From Rhynchopus sp. YZ270_cl-10 (Eukaryota; Euglenozoa; Diplonemea; Diplonemida; Diplonemidae): a DNA stretch of 64,000 nucleotides. Below the pieces are notes generated by a model, which saw only the letters and a program-made list of their open reading frames with translations, had not been told where the DNA came from and ran no database searches. Location of the stretch: NCBI GenBank assembly GCA_964035575.1, contig OZ037847.1:890001-954000 (forward strand), in the 5' to 3' direction. Below are positions 21,416 to 33,426 of this stretch, piece after piece (positions within the stretch are counted from its first letter, which is position 1; the number at the start of each line of letters is the position of its first letter). Position numbers and translations under genes: made by a program.

Positions 21416-21749
21416 TGTAGAAGCTTCGCCCAGCCGAAAAAACGGTTTCTTTGGAAAGATCGGGCACTTTTTGGGGGGTGTAGAGGCTCAGCGAGGCTGG
21501 GAGCCCTAAGAGACCCTGACACCAGGGTGTCACGAGTACCCCTTTTATACACGTGTTTCTTAAGGGTTCTGCAGGGTTCTACAGGCAAAACAGGCGTTTT
21601 GGTCAAAAACCCGGTTTTTCAGGCAGGTAACCGGGTTTGCGGCTTGGGAAACGTGCCAGCGAGCTGTGAGAACCATGCATGAGCCACACACGGCACGAGT
21701 TGCAGCAGCCCACCGAAGGTGGGCTGCGTTTGGTAACCACACGATGCGA

Positions 21750-22550
21750 TTAACGCGTGCAACGCAACGCAACCGATGCATACGTAACGATCTGTATGCA
21801 ACGAACGCAACGCATCCAACGCAACGCAACCGGTGTGTACGTTACGATCTGTATGTAACGAACGCAACGCATCCAACCCAACGCAACCGATGCGTACGTA
21901 ACGATCTGTATGCAACGAACGCAACGCATCCAACCCAACGCAACCGATGCATACGTAACGATCTGTATGCAACGAACGCAACGCATGCAACGCAACGCAA
22001 CCGGTGTGTACGTTACGATCTGTATGTAACGAACGCAACGCATCCAACCCAACGCAACCGATGCGTACGTAACGATCTGTATGTAACGAACGCAACGCAT
22101 CCAACCCAACGCAACCGATGCGTACGTTACGATCTGTATGCAACGAACGCAACACATCCAACCCAACGCAACCGGTGTGTACGTTACGATCTGTATGTAA
22201 CGAACGCAACGCATCCAACCCAACGCATCCAACCTAACGCAACCGATGCGTACGTAACGATCTGTATGTAACGAACGCAACGCATCCAACCCAACGCAAC
22301 CGATGCGTACGTTACGATCTGTATGCAACGAACGCAACACATCCAACCCAACGCAACCGGTGTGTACGTTACGATCTGTATGTAACGAACGCAACGCATC
22401 CAACGCAACGCAACCGATGCGTACGTTACGATCTGTATGCAACGAACGCAACGCATCCAACCCAACGCAACCGATGCGTACGTTACGATCTGTATGCAAC
22501 GAACGCAACGCATCCAACCCAACGCAACCGATGCGTACGTAACGCTCGGA
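21750..22550 (-). repeat. Minisatellite of D7
   Basis: About 17 units of 43-47 bp (CAACGCAACGCAACCGATGC, GTACGTAACGATCTGTATG). Complementary in sequence to the D1 array, i.e. in the opposite orientation relative to its element. Confidence 0.9.
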
Positions 22551-22620
22551 ACGCAACGTTAAGAGCGCAACGAGTGGTTCCAAAAGGCAGCCCGGCTGCG
22601 GTGGGGTGCTCAGACTCGCG

Positions 22621-23031
22621 CCAGTTGCGTGGCTAAACCAGTCTGTGTAGGTTTTTGGGTGGTTTTTACCCACCAACGTCTTTACCGTTTTTTGGTGTAC
22701 AAACATGGGTTGCGTGGCACTGCAAAGGGCACGTGTGCACGACTGTGTATGACCCATATGTGGTCAAAACACTCCCTGGATGCGTTTCGCACGCCGCATG
22801 CACGCGTGTGCCTCCTAAAAACCGGTTTCTGTGTGGTTTTTGACCACAAACGCCTTTGCCGTTTTTACGTGTAAAAACGTGGTACTGCAAAGGCACGTGT
22901 GCACCTCTGTATATGACCCATATATGGTCAAAACACCCCCTAGATGCGTTTCGCACGCCGCATGCACGCGTATGGGCCCTAAAAACCGGTTTCTGGCCCA
23001 AAAACCCGCCTAAACAGGTGCTTTTTTTTTT
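22621..23031. repeat. Duplicated 180-bp phrase
   Basis: Two diverged direct copies around GTATGACCCATATGTGGTCA (about 22650..22850 and 22845..23010). Function unknown. Confidence 0.55.
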
Positions 23032-25114
23032 GGGGAAACGACAATGTGGACTCTAAAAATGTGGATTACGACAATGTGGATTAATAATCCACATTGTCGC
23101 ATAATCCGGATTCTTGATTTTTTGCCTTCTAAGGTGAGCCTCTGTAATAACTAGACTCTCGAAAATTTTTTTGGTCACCTACTAAAAGTGCCCAATTTTG
23201 CAATTAAAGCCAGAATTGAGCAGTTTTGAGCCTCTCTGGGGGTCTAAAACGCGTTTTTGCGGTTTTTTCCACCAAAACACCAGTAATCCATCTTGTCACA
23301 TAATCCGGATTTTGTCGGTAATCCGGATTATGGACTATTTTTGCCTTCTAAGGTGAGCCTCTGTAATAACTGGACTCTCGAAAATTTTTTTGGTCACCTA
23401 CTAAAAGTGCCCAATTTTGCAATTCCAGCCAGAATTGAGCAGTTTTGAGCCTCCCCCTGGGTACTGGGCACCCAGAGAAGGCACCTTGACAGCAGCGAAG
23501 GCGCAAGACAAGGTATGTAAATATGTTTAACTTTCTGGTGAATATTCAACAAAATAAGGCCGTCGACTCGTATTTCCTCCAAAAGTATCCAGAACAATAT
23601 TTTACACCCTCAGGCCAACTTCTTTTTTTAAGAAGTCACCTTCTTTAATTTCCCCACCACTCACAAATTCACTTTTAAACAGGTATCGCAATGAGTGCAA
23701 CATCGAGAACCGACTGTGCAAAACGAGCGAACATATGGGGTAGAAAGGGGGGTGGGAACACTTTGTCAGTCACTGCTATTGCCATTAACCCAGGGAGCAT
23801 AGCTAGTGCAAGAAATCCGACTTTGGAAACCTTCCGGAAAGTCTGTCCTCTGCTTACGGAGGACTAGACACAAGAAAATATTGCGTTCCCCCAGAAAACC
23901 AGTGCACAATTCACACTCCTTGTGGGTGGTCTTGTTGCCTTTTCGTCATAGTAATTTTGGCCCAGGCATGCTCTTGAAGCATGGCAATTTAGTGTGTATG
24001 GGGCAGGGTGTTGTTTTGTTCTGAATTCTCTTTGTTATAACATCTAAGTCAATCGCGGGTGGTGGTTTGTGTAGCGTGAGGCACTCTTTTTAACAAACTT
24101 CCTGCGGCTGCTAAAGCGTTATTTCTTCGGATTTAACAACGTACAGCGTAACATAGTGGTTTCGCCTGGTCGACACAACCTTTGATAGATATGGGATAAC
24201 CAACCCCCTTCGACCCCTCGTGGGTTCACTAAACAAGCCCTCGTGGTAGTTAAACGCGATTGACATTTACATTCCTAGAGATGAAAGAACAAGACAACAC
24301 TTCTGTACCCGCGCATCAAAATTGTGGAAAACTTTGCACCCCAAACACCCTCAGCAACGCCCGCCAAAAGGCGCCCCTTGTTGCTGGGAGTTGGTTCTCA
24401 TGATACCTGCACAGCGGGCATTCCTCTGAGTCCAACGCATGTTTGGCCTGTCTGCGGCGTTGTACTTCAGGTGCACGAAGACAGGGTCTGGTGGTAAATT
24501 TTGCGTAGTACTGCGACGTAGTACTGCGCGGGTCTGGGAACCTGGGTACCTGGGTACAGGATATTTGTTGTGAAAGACATCTTCCACCATGCATTGAGGA
24601 GGGTAAGACAGTGGTCGCAGTTTGTACTTGATAGCATTACACATTTAACTTCTCCACGGGGGTCTTGGGCCGTTCATTCGGTTATACCTTGACTACCGGA
24701 AGATATTCTTGAGGCCTTTTTGGTCTCTAGAATATCCGGTCTTCCCGAACGGAGGCACACTTTGTGTGTTACTACGACCTGGCAATTTCCAGCAGTAGGT
24801 TAAGTAATCTTTCTTGTAAATTGTTGGATCATTATCTGAATGCCCCACGTGACTGGACACTTTTGTGTTTGTCATGTGGAGCTGTGGTTGCTCTTTCACG
24901 ACTTTTTTCCTGTTCCTGGGTACCTGGACCTGGACCTGGGTACCTGGGTACCTGGGTACCAAGAAGGCAAAAAATCAAGAATCCGGATTATGCGACAATG
25001 TGGATTATTTTTTGCGACAATGTGGATTACGACAATGTGGATTATGCGACAATGTGGATTATTAATCCACATTGTCGTAATCCACATTTTTAGAGTCCAC
25101 ATTGTCGTTTCCCC
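23032..25114 (+). mobile_element. TIR transposon H with F core
   Basis: 2,083 bp with inverted ends GGGGAAACGACAATGTGGAC, inserted into a T9 tract; T9 flanks both sides, so a 9-bp TSD is possible but not distinguishable from slippage. The ends contain multiple ATCCACATTGTCG units. The core 23740..24960 is nearly identical to that of element G. No transposase recognised. Confidence 0.65.
23691..23867 (+). CDS. Small ORF of the F core (58 aa), shortened relative to F2
   Basis: ATG at 23691 follows a plausible splice acceptor (TTTTAAACAG). The frame reads MSATSRTDCAKRANIWG... then the conserved LSVTAIAINPGSIASARN. It stops at 23867, before the region that in F2 encodes a membrane segment. A donor-like AAG|GTATGT is at about 23513. 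Possibly the second exon of a small gene carried by elements G, H and I. Function not recognised. Confidence 0.4.
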   Translation: MSATSRTDCAKRANIWGRKGGGNTLSVTAIAINPGSIASARNPTLETFRKVCPLLTED

Positions 25115-25607
25115 TTTTTTTTTACACGTTTTTACAGCAAAAAAAGTACTAGGCGGTTTGCGACCAAAAAATCGGGTTTCGAGTTAGGTGGTCCAAAAAC
25201 CGCCTCCTGAGCGCTGTAATCGCAGTGTGTCGTTTCCGGGCCAGTATGAGGCCATTCGTACCACTTTTCCAGGTTTTGGAGGCTGTTCGCCGATTTTTGG
25301 CATTTTCGGAATTTGGGCATTCTTTACCTCTTATTTACCTTAGCCAAAACGACCCCTTTTTTTTGGTCGGGGGTTCATGGCCCCATTTAACCACGCTGGG
25401 CTAGGCACTAAACTACCCCTACACCCCAGCGGCGATTTTAATACTTCCTAAGCACCAACCCTGTGTGTAACACATGCTCTATGGAACATTATCATCGAAA
25501 CTCAAGACAGCTCTGGTTCTTGCCAGGGTTGGCTGTTACTCACCTATACCCTTTCTTAGGAAAGGGGGGTTTTTTTTTCACTAAAAAAAAACCATTGGAG
25601 GGGAGGC
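25115..25607. other. Intergenic, nothing recognised
   Basis: Flank of element H and left flank of C2. Short ORFs without domains; no RNA gene seen. Confidence 0.5.
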
Positions 25608-27049
25608 CAAGGCTACCAATCCGACTTAAACCGACTCAGTAGGGTCGGGTCGGCCGACCCAAACCTACCCAGCAAAAAAGGTCAAAAAATAGATGTCAAT
25701 TTTGAGACACTTTTTTTCCAACTTTTTCCTTAGGGATTTTTCGGGTACTTAGCGAAATTTTCGCCATCGAAAGCTAGCCCCTTCCACGGTCGCTGTGGCC
25801 TCGTTCCGTTTAAGTCGCCGTTAGGGCGACTTAAGTCCCTTGGCCCCAGCGCCCTATGGGGCGCCTACTCGTCGGGCCGTTAGGGCCCTCCGGTGGCCAG
25901 GTTCTTCCTCTGGGCTGAGAGGCTGGAAGTTCCCCGTCAGACTGGAGCTGGTGGGCTTTATGAGGCACGCTCGTCCGGCTTGGGCTAGCTGGTCCGCCTT
26001 CGGCGAGACCCTCTGCGTTTGGGTGGGCTCGTGCATCTTCGTTATGTTCGTACGGGTTTGATACTCTGGTTGGAGTGTGACAGCACGTCATTTCTGGAGT
26101 ACGTTGGTAACACACGAAGTCCAATGGTGATGATGGAAAGATAGATGCCGGCATTGGTGAATTGCTGGAGTTCTGCACAGGAAGCTAGCATGACGTAGAA
26201 TCAGGGTGTGAACAAATGACCGTATTTTGGTTGAAAATTTGACTTAAAAATTTTTTTCATGATTTGCCCAATCGAAGGTTTTCATTGGATTTTTTGGGTC
26301 ATTTTATGGGGTACCACGCCCGATTTTGGTCGAAAAAAAAATTTTTTTTTTGGTCAAAAATCGCCTTGTATAACCACTGTATTGGTGTAGGCTTGTACAC
26401 AGAAGTGTGTTTTGTGTAACCACAGATGGTCAAAACACCCGATTTTTGCATTTTTTTGCGTTTTTTGGTGCCCAAAGACCCACCTCAGTGGTCAAAATTT
26501 TCCCGAAAAAAAAAATTTTTTTTTTGTGATTTTTTGATTTTTTGCTAAGGCGCTGGCCATACTGAACGTACAGTATACACACAAAATGGCCGTGGAATAA
26601 ATTCTAGATGGTCAAAACATCAAAATTTTGGTGTTTTTTGCATCTTTGGACACCCAAGGACCCACTATCAGGGGTGAATTTTTTTTGCCTGAGATTTGCC
26701 TTTGCCAAAATCGAAAAAAAAAATTTTTGTGAAGGAATTTGCTAAGGAAAAGTCCAAATTGTGGGCCCCTGTAGCAGTGCATATGGTATAACCCCAGATC
26801 GTCAAAACATCAAAATTTTGCCTTTTTTTGCATTTTTCGGTGCCCCAGGACCCAATCTCAGGCCGGAAAAAAAAAAAAATTTTTTTTTTTTTTGGCCCAA
26901 AAAGTAGTTGTCGAAAAAAAAAAAAATTGGGTCTGAAACCGACCCAAACCGACCCAAAAACCGACCCAAACCGACCCAAACCGACCCGCCACCCTACCCA
27001 AAACCATACCCAACCGGCCGGGTCGGTTCAAGTCGGATTGGTAGCCTTG
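25608..27049 (-). mobile_element. CAAGGCT hAT-like MITE C2 with 7-bp TSD
   Basis: 1,442 bp, an internally deleted relative of C1: same TIR, one terminal unit instead of eight, same G/C-rich block, same ACCGACCC right end. TSD GGGAGGC at 25601..25607 and 27050..27056. No transposase gene. Supplies the empty site for D3. Confidence 0.9.
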
Positions 27050-27122
27050 GGGAGGCACATGAGGGTGTGCAAACAGCCGACCTGACGCAAGAATGATGAG
27101 GACTGCAACTACGGAAAAAAAG

Positions 27123-27883
27123 TTCTAGAAAACACTTGTGTTTTCTAGTTTTTACTGTTGCCAAAACGCCACCCACCCGGTCTCCCCCCCCCCAGGGGGG
27201 TTTTTGACCAAAAACCGGTTTTTTTTTTCAGGGGTAGAAGCTTCGCACAGCCGAAAAAACTTTTTCTTTGGAAAGATCGGACACTTTTTGGGGGGTTTAC
27301 GGCTTCAACGAAGCTGGGACCCCTGGCAGACCCTGATTCCAGGGTGTCGCGAGTACCCCTTTTTGCCTTAGCAAAACACGTGTATCTTAAGGCTTCTACA
27401 GGGTTCTACAGGCAAAACAGGCGTTTTGGCCGAAAACCCGGTTTTTCAGGCAGGTAACCGGGTTTGCGGCTTGGGAAACGTGCCAGCGAGCTGTGAGAAC
27501 CATGCATGGGCCACACACGGCACACGTTGCAGCAGCCCACCGTAGGTGGGCTGCGTTTGGCAACCACTCTATACGGTTAACGCGTGTATCGCATATACAT
27601 AGCGTTGTGTGTATCGTATACGAAGACCGTTGTGTGTAACGCCTGTGTAGACCGTTCCGTTATCAACCACACGAGCCTGCAAGAGTGTTTCTGCGGCGCT
27701 AGGACGCCGTTGTCGCTGCCCACCGAAGGTTGGCAGCGCTTGGTACCCACTCGTTGTGGTTAACGCGTGTATCGCATATACATAGCGTTATGTGTATCGT
27801 ATACGTAGAGCGTTACGTGCAAACCATACACATACCGTTTGACACACGAGCCAGCGAAGTGTTTTCAAGACCGTCAACTCAAA
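27123..27883 (+). mobile_element. Helitron-like element D9
   Basis: Starts TTCTAGAAAACACTTGTG and ends ACCGTCAACTCAAA. Forms, with D10 (37811..38697), the outer arms of a large inverted arrangement. Interior has the GCAGCCCACC hairpin and TATACGATACACACAACG-type repeats. Confidence 0.5.
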
Positions 27884-27959
27884 TTTTTTTTGGGCGCGAC
27901 AGCGCGACAAGTGGCACTTTGTCGCGCGACTAGAATCTCTTGTCGCGTTGGTAGCACTG
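27884..27959. mobile_element. K2: remnant of a K-type hAT end
   Basis: Ends CTCTTGTCGCGTTGGTAGCACTG exactly as K1 ends at 3441 (shared positions 27937..27959). Only the terminal 76 bp remain. Confidence 0.5.
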
Positions 27960-28260
27960 GTTGGGGTATTAGATTCAGGGATTGGGTTGGTTTGGTTATG
28001 ATAGTTAGATCACTCATGTTTCTTCTTCTATGTTTTGTTCATTTCCTTTATGTTCTGTTTACTTTGACACATGTGTCTGACGAGAGCCACATTCATCATC
28101 TGTTATTCAAAAACAAAAAAAAAAAAAAAAAAAATAGTAACTCTGATAGGTAAGTAAAAGGAAAAAAGGTTTTTTCGTTGATTGCACAATTACCCTGTTT
28201 GAGGGGTGATTGGCGACCGTATCTGAGGAACTATTTCTCCTTTAAGCTACGCTTGTAGGA

Positions 28261-28315
<55 letters not shown>

Positions 28316-28600
28316 AGGCCAAAAGAAAAAGAAAAGGCCCGCAAAAAACAAAACAAAAAAAAAAAAAAAAAAAAAAAAAGGCAGTGGCCCCATCAAAAAA
28401 ATCACTGTCCAAAAAAAAAAAAAAAAAAAAAAGAAAGAAACAAAAAGAGAAAAAAAAAAAAATGGGGTAAAACGCCACCTGGGGTCACAAGGCCCAGGCT
28501 CCTACCTTTACAGGTAGGGGAGCTGTTGAGTGACCCATAGTACACGACGTGGAAACATGTAGACGTGTAGTGAAGAGAACCGGTTCGTAACGTTCAAATT
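27960..28600 (+). repeat. Dispersed repeat L1
   Basis: About 640 bp, reverse complement of L2 (34985..37620 minus element G). Contains poly-A/T tracts and, at 28482..28536, the structured motif. No coding frame. Confidence 0.75.
28482..28536 (-). ncRNA. Candidate structured motif, copy in L1
   Basis: 55 nt closed by a 7-bp stem GGGTCAC/GTGACCC with an inner stem CCTACC/GGTAGG (loop TGTAAA). The copy in C1 (14448..14492) keeps the flanks but has inner stem CACCC/GGGTG, so sequence differs while pairing is kept. It is not a canonical tRNA: the T-arm consensus is missing. Whether it is transcribed is unknown. Confidence 0.35.
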
Positions 28601-28806
28601 GTACGCGTTGTTTTGATCTTTTTTTGCAGAGGCACTTTCAAAACAAAAAATAGTGGAGCACACTCTAGGGTGGCTACACTAATACAACCAAGTTTTCAAA
28701 AAAACAAAGCATTTTCAAACTCTCCCTTACAAAACCCGCCGTGTCCCCACCATCCACCTCCAGCACATCACCACTCCAACACAGATTATCAAAAAGAGAA
28801 ACAAAG

Positions 28807-29040
28807 ATGTCGATTTTGGATCTGGTGGCGAAAGGAAGAGCACAAGAGCCATCAGATGCGTCGTGGCCTACCCTGCAGAACCGCCGACTTCCGTGCCCCA
28901 CATGGTCCCGCGCTGTTCTGTCGGGTCGTGCTGGGCTGTGCTCAGATGGTACGCGCGAAAGTCGCGTTTGCGCCACACAAGATCTACACCTCAACGCAGA
29001 CAACCTAAGTGAATGGTGGCAAAAGTTTAAGTCCTCAGAG
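28807..29040 (+). pseudogene. 5' fragment of a protein gene cut by B3
   Basis: ATG 28807 in context AACAAAGATGTC opens MSILDLVAKGRAQEPSDASW... for 78 codons, ending SEWWQKFKSSEQ where B3 inserts. Composition and codon use are more gene-like than the surroundings. Family not recognised. Confidence 0.4.
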
Positions 29041-29336
29041 CAAGGCTCTAAGTCGACAGTGTCGGCCCCTGTCGGCCGACTGTCGGCCGACTGTCGAAAA
29101 GTCGAAAAAAAAAAATTTTTTTTTTTGGTGACCCTGCGTGAAATTTTTTTTTTTTTTTTGTTAGGAAAAAAAAAATTTTTTTTTTGTGATGTCGACAAAA
29201 AAATTTTTGGGTCATATGGCCTTATAAGCAACAAAGGCGAACAAGACGACCATTTCCCCGAGACCCCCGCGACCCGGGTCGCGACCCCCATAAAAAAAAA
29301 AAAAAATTTTTTTTTTTTGGTCGTTGAAAAAATTTT

Positions 29337-29376
<40 letters not shown>

Positions 29377-30429
29377 GAAATTATGGAATTCGGTTTTGCC
29401 TTACGAACCTTATTTTTTTTTTTGGCCCTTTTTTCCTAGTTCTGGCCCTATCTTTCAAATAAAGCCAGAATTTTCAACTTTTGACACGGATGCTGCCAGA
29501 TCTGGCCAGATTTGGGGGCCAATTTCCCAGATCTGGCTCGTTTTCCAGATGTGGAGATCTTGTTTCCAGATCTGGCCAGATCTGGCCAGATCTGGGAATC
29601 TGGGAAATTTTTTTTTTTCAAAAAAAAAAAAACCCCCCAGATCTGGCCAGATCTGGAAATCTGGCCAGTTTTTTTTTTTTTTCTCAGATTTCTGGCTATT
29701 GTCTCCCAGGGAAAGGGACTCTCGAATTTTTTTTTTCGCCCCTAAATAGGGCTAATTTCGACGATTTGAGGCCATTTAAAGCAAAATTTGGCACTTTTGA
29801 GCATCTGTGGGGGTCTAAAACGTGGTTTTGCGAACCCGAAATTTCGTGGTTTTTACCAAAGACAAGTCGATTTTTGAAAAATCCCGAAAAAAAAAATTTT
29901 TTTTATCCGGGAAAATTTTGACCCCTGAGTAGGGTTTTTGTGCACCAAAAAGTGCAAAAAAACGCAAGAGTCGGGTGTTTTGACGATCTGGGGTACCGCC
30001 ATATGCACTACAGGGGCCCACAATTTCGACTTTTTCTTAGCAATTTCCTTCATAATTTTTTTTTTCGATTTTTGGCAAAGGCAAATCTCAGGCAAAAAAA
30101 ATTCACCCCTGATAGTGGGTCCATGGGTGTCCAAAGATGCCAAAAACACAAAATTTTTGATGTTTTGACCATCTGTGGGCGCCTAAAACGCACTTCTCTG
30201 CCCAAAAAATGAATATCGATTTTTCCTTAGCGTTTTTATAGACGTGGTTTTTGGGTATTTTTTCGCAAAGGGAAAAAAAAAATATCAACCAAAATAGTGG
30301 GTCCTTGGGTGACCAAAAATGCAAAAAAAACGCATTTTTTTGGTGTTTTGACCCTTCAGAACCACCCAAAACGCACTTTTGTGTACCAAAACACGCATAT
30401 TTCACATTTCCTTAGCAATTCCTTCACAA

Positions 30430-31475
30430 GTGCAAGGTGATTTTTGACCAAACTAATTTTGTGCACTTTTTTTGTGGTCACGTGACGCTAAAATCCTCTC
30501 CGTGATGCGAGAATTACATGTGAGAATGCGATAATGATTCTCGCGTGCGAACGCCCAAAACCACGAAGGAGGACGCAAGCAAGGCTTCAGTGCACTTAGG
30601 TACAGGATGCGTCGTTTTCAGTTACAAAAAAGGGTACTGTGAAGCGGTTGAGGCACACACAGACCCGTTGCAAAATGCATCTGGGACCCACGCTAGACCC
30701 CCTAAAAGCTGTAAAACCATATATTTCCATCTCGCGACCCCAGCGGATGTGGACTGAGGTTTTTTTTTGGGTGTTTAGAAAGGTTTTTGTCCGATTGGAG
30801 AATTTTTTCGGTAAGTGTTGCATTTTGTCCCCCTGAGTGTGCACTCAGAAAACACTCATCAATAAAACGACCTTTCTGTTCGGTAAAAAATAGTTATTTT
30901 CTATGGGTTTGTCGTGCAGTGATGTTCTTTGTACCTGGAGAGTGGGCCGAGTGCAAGGTATGTTTTTAACCCCCCGGTTTTCTCCCTTTTCGACATGTCC
31001 GCTATTTTTTTGATAAAACAACTTGTTGTCAATTCTAAAAAGATTGGAGGCAGCGCTGCAGGGCAAACAAAACGGATTGAAAAAAACAGAAGCTTGCTTG
31101 TTTTCTTTGAGTACTCAATTAACCACAACAACCGTACTTCAGTTTAACATATTTTTTCACCTTTTTGTTTTCCCGGCTTTGAGCGCACAAACAAAAGACC
31201 CGATCTTTTTAGCTATTTTTTTTTTTTTGTCTACAAAAATGTCACTTTTACGTTTAAGGGGTACGGGGCGGCTTCTTGTTTGTTTTTTTGTTGTAGTCTC
31301 TACTTTTACATTCAATTTCTCTTAACAGGTACCCGAACCTACGACCCTTCATCGTGACAGCGAAGCAGTGCCGACGGAAGAGCTGGTGCAATTATTTCAA
31401 AACCAGGTGGCGATCGTAAAAGTCGGGTTTATATACCAACTTTTCCATTGTTAACCCATAGACCACCCTAATTAT
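30430..31475. other. Mostly single-copy DNA inside element I
   Basis: Contains a donor-like GCAAG|GTATGTTTTT at about 30956 and an acceptor-like CTCTTAACAG|GTACCC at about 31329, in the same relative order as in element H. Suggests a small spliced gene, but no domain is recognised. Confidence 0.3.
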
Positions 31476-31479
31476 TATG

Positions 31480-32330
31480 AAACTCTTAGTCAGTCACTGC
31501 TATAGCCATTTAACCCAGGGAGCATAGCTAGTGCAAGAAATTCGACTTCGGGATCCGGAAAGTCTGTCCTCTGCTCTTGCGGAGGACTAGGCACAAGAAA
31601 ATATTGCGTTCCCCCAGAAAACCAATTTTTGTCAGAGTAATTTTTGCCCAGGGCATGCTCTTGAAGCATGGCGGCTTGGTGTGAGAAGGGGCAGTGTGTT
31701 GTTTTGTTCTAGATTTCAACGGTTGTTAGAACGAGTCAAGTGGATGCTTATCTAAACACTGACTTTAGTACAGACCCGAGAGATCACACATGACTTTGAG
31801 GAAAGAACAAAGCAATGCATCTGTACCCGCACGCCAGGTTGTAGTTACTTCAGAATTTTCTTAAGTTTGCATGAACGAGGAGGGGCGAATCATTCTTCGG
31901 GAACCATTAGCTGTATACCATGGAATGATTTTCTCAAAAACACCACGTGGGGGCTGAATTCAATCCCTTAAGAATTGCGAATTCAGCCTTTGTAGAAGGT
32001 ACGTCTTACTTGTACTTGTACTTGTATGCCGTGTCCACCCTTCTCGACCTTACCGGTTCACATGTACGAATAATATTAGGCAGTGGTAACACCCTTCTCA
32101 ATTGTGCAAACTTAAGAATTTTCTGCTGGAACTTACCAAAATCGATTTTCTTTCACCCCAAACACCCGCAACACCCCACCTGCTACTTCGGTAGCCTGTG
32201 TTGTTGGGAGTTGGTTCTCATGTTGATCCCCAGTGTTTTGCACTGCTTCTTCTGAGCCCAACGCTGTTTGGCCTGTCGACGTAATAAATACGAAGACAGG
32301 GCGGCGGTGCCAACAATTTTCCGATGATGT
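31480..32330 (+). repeat. F core, third and most diverged copy (F3)
   Basis: Shares with F1 and F2 the strings CCCAGGGAGCATAGCTAGTG and GCGTTCCCCCAGAAAACCA and the order of several later blocks, with indels. Reading frames are broken. Confidence 0.65.
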
Positions 32331-32930
32331 AACGTTTATCTGATTGATTTATCGTTTGATATACCTTGTGTGTCCTACTTCGTAACTTGCACACACGAGC
32401 AACGTATATTGAACGGTACTTCAAGCGATACTTCGTTATGTCATTGGGGTACCTGGAAAAAAAAATTTTCCCAGACGTCCCAGATCTCCCAGATTTGGCC
32501 AGATCTGGCCAGATCTGGCCAGATCTGGGACGTCTGGGAAAATTTTTTTTTCAAAAAAAAAAAATTTTTTTTCCAGATCTGGCCAGATCTGGGCGGCCCA
32601 GATCTGGAGATCTGGCCAGATCTGGCAGCATCCGTGTTTTGAGCCTTTTTAAGGCATTTCCCCGCGTTTTTCTGCAAAAAAAGATCAAAAGAACTCAATT
32701 TGCCTTTGCGAAAAAAAAAATTTTTTTTTTTTTTGAATTTTTTTTTTTTTCGACAACTACTTTCTGGGGTACTGTCAGTACGTAAGGTATGACCAAAATA
32801 GCCGTATTTTGGCTGAAAATTCGACTTGAAAATTTTTTTCATAATTTGCCCAATCTGAGGTTTTCATTGGATTCATCGGGCAATTTTATGAGGTACCACG
32901 CCTGATTTTGGGCAAAAAAAAATTTTTTTT

Positions 32931-33426
32931 ATACCCCGCAGGGTATACTTTATTCCCTCCCTCCGGCAAAAATTATTACCCTCAAGGGAGCACTTTATCT
33001 CCCTGAAGGTCACTTTATCTCCCTGAAGGTCCACTTTATCTCCCTAGGGAGATAAAGTGAGCTTCAGGGAGATAAAGTGACCTTCAGGGAGATAAAGTAA
33101 AAGCTTCAGGGAGATAAAGTGACCTTCAGGGAGATAAAGTGGAATTTTTTTTTTTTTTTTAGTTTTGGGCCTAAGGTGAAAAAAACCCACTTCTAGGTAC
33201 CTATATGGGCCCAAAAATGCCAAAAAACGAAAAATTTTGCATTTTTGACCATCGGGAGGGCAAAAGTATACCCTACGGGGTATAAAATTACATATTTACC
33301 CCCGGGGACTCACATATCTCCCCTCGGGAGCCAATATTTCCCCTCGGGCCCTACGGGCCCTCGGGGAAATATTGGCTCCCTCGGGGGAGATAAAGTGAGT
33401 CCCCGGGGGTAGAATAAATAACTGTT
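32931..33426. repeat. Repeat J2
   Basis: Begins ATACCCCGCAGGGTATAC, then repeated CTTCAGGGAGATAAAGTGAC in both orientations (32990..33145), then the J1-like part ending GGGGGTAGAATAAATAACTG. Interrupts B3 in an A/T palindrome. Confidence 0.65.

Larger units (their letters stand above)
20889..22620 (+). mobile_element. Helitron-like element D7 carrying A2
   Basis: Starts TTCTAGAAAACACTTGTG directly after D5. After the A2 insertion it shows the usual D interior (AAACCCGGTTTTTCAGGCAG), a hairpin with GCAGCCCACC, and a long minisatellite. The 3' end is not recognised; the end coordinate is approximate. Confidence 0.4.
29485..32636 (+). mobile_element. TIR transposon I with diverged F core
   Basis: 3,152 bp inserted in B3. 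Ends CACGGATGCTGCCAGATCTG in inverted repeat, extended by (AGATCTGGCC)n arrays. TSD TTTTGA (29479..29484 and 32637..32642); the empty target CAACTTTTGAGCC is visible on the plus strand near 43595. Its core contains F3. No transposase recognised. Confidence 0.7.

Noticed and set aside
24316-24644. Minus-strand Cys-containing frame in the F core as a zinc-finger transposase end
   Set aside because: Two different frames are open, neither extends, and the Cys spacing matches no family I can name.
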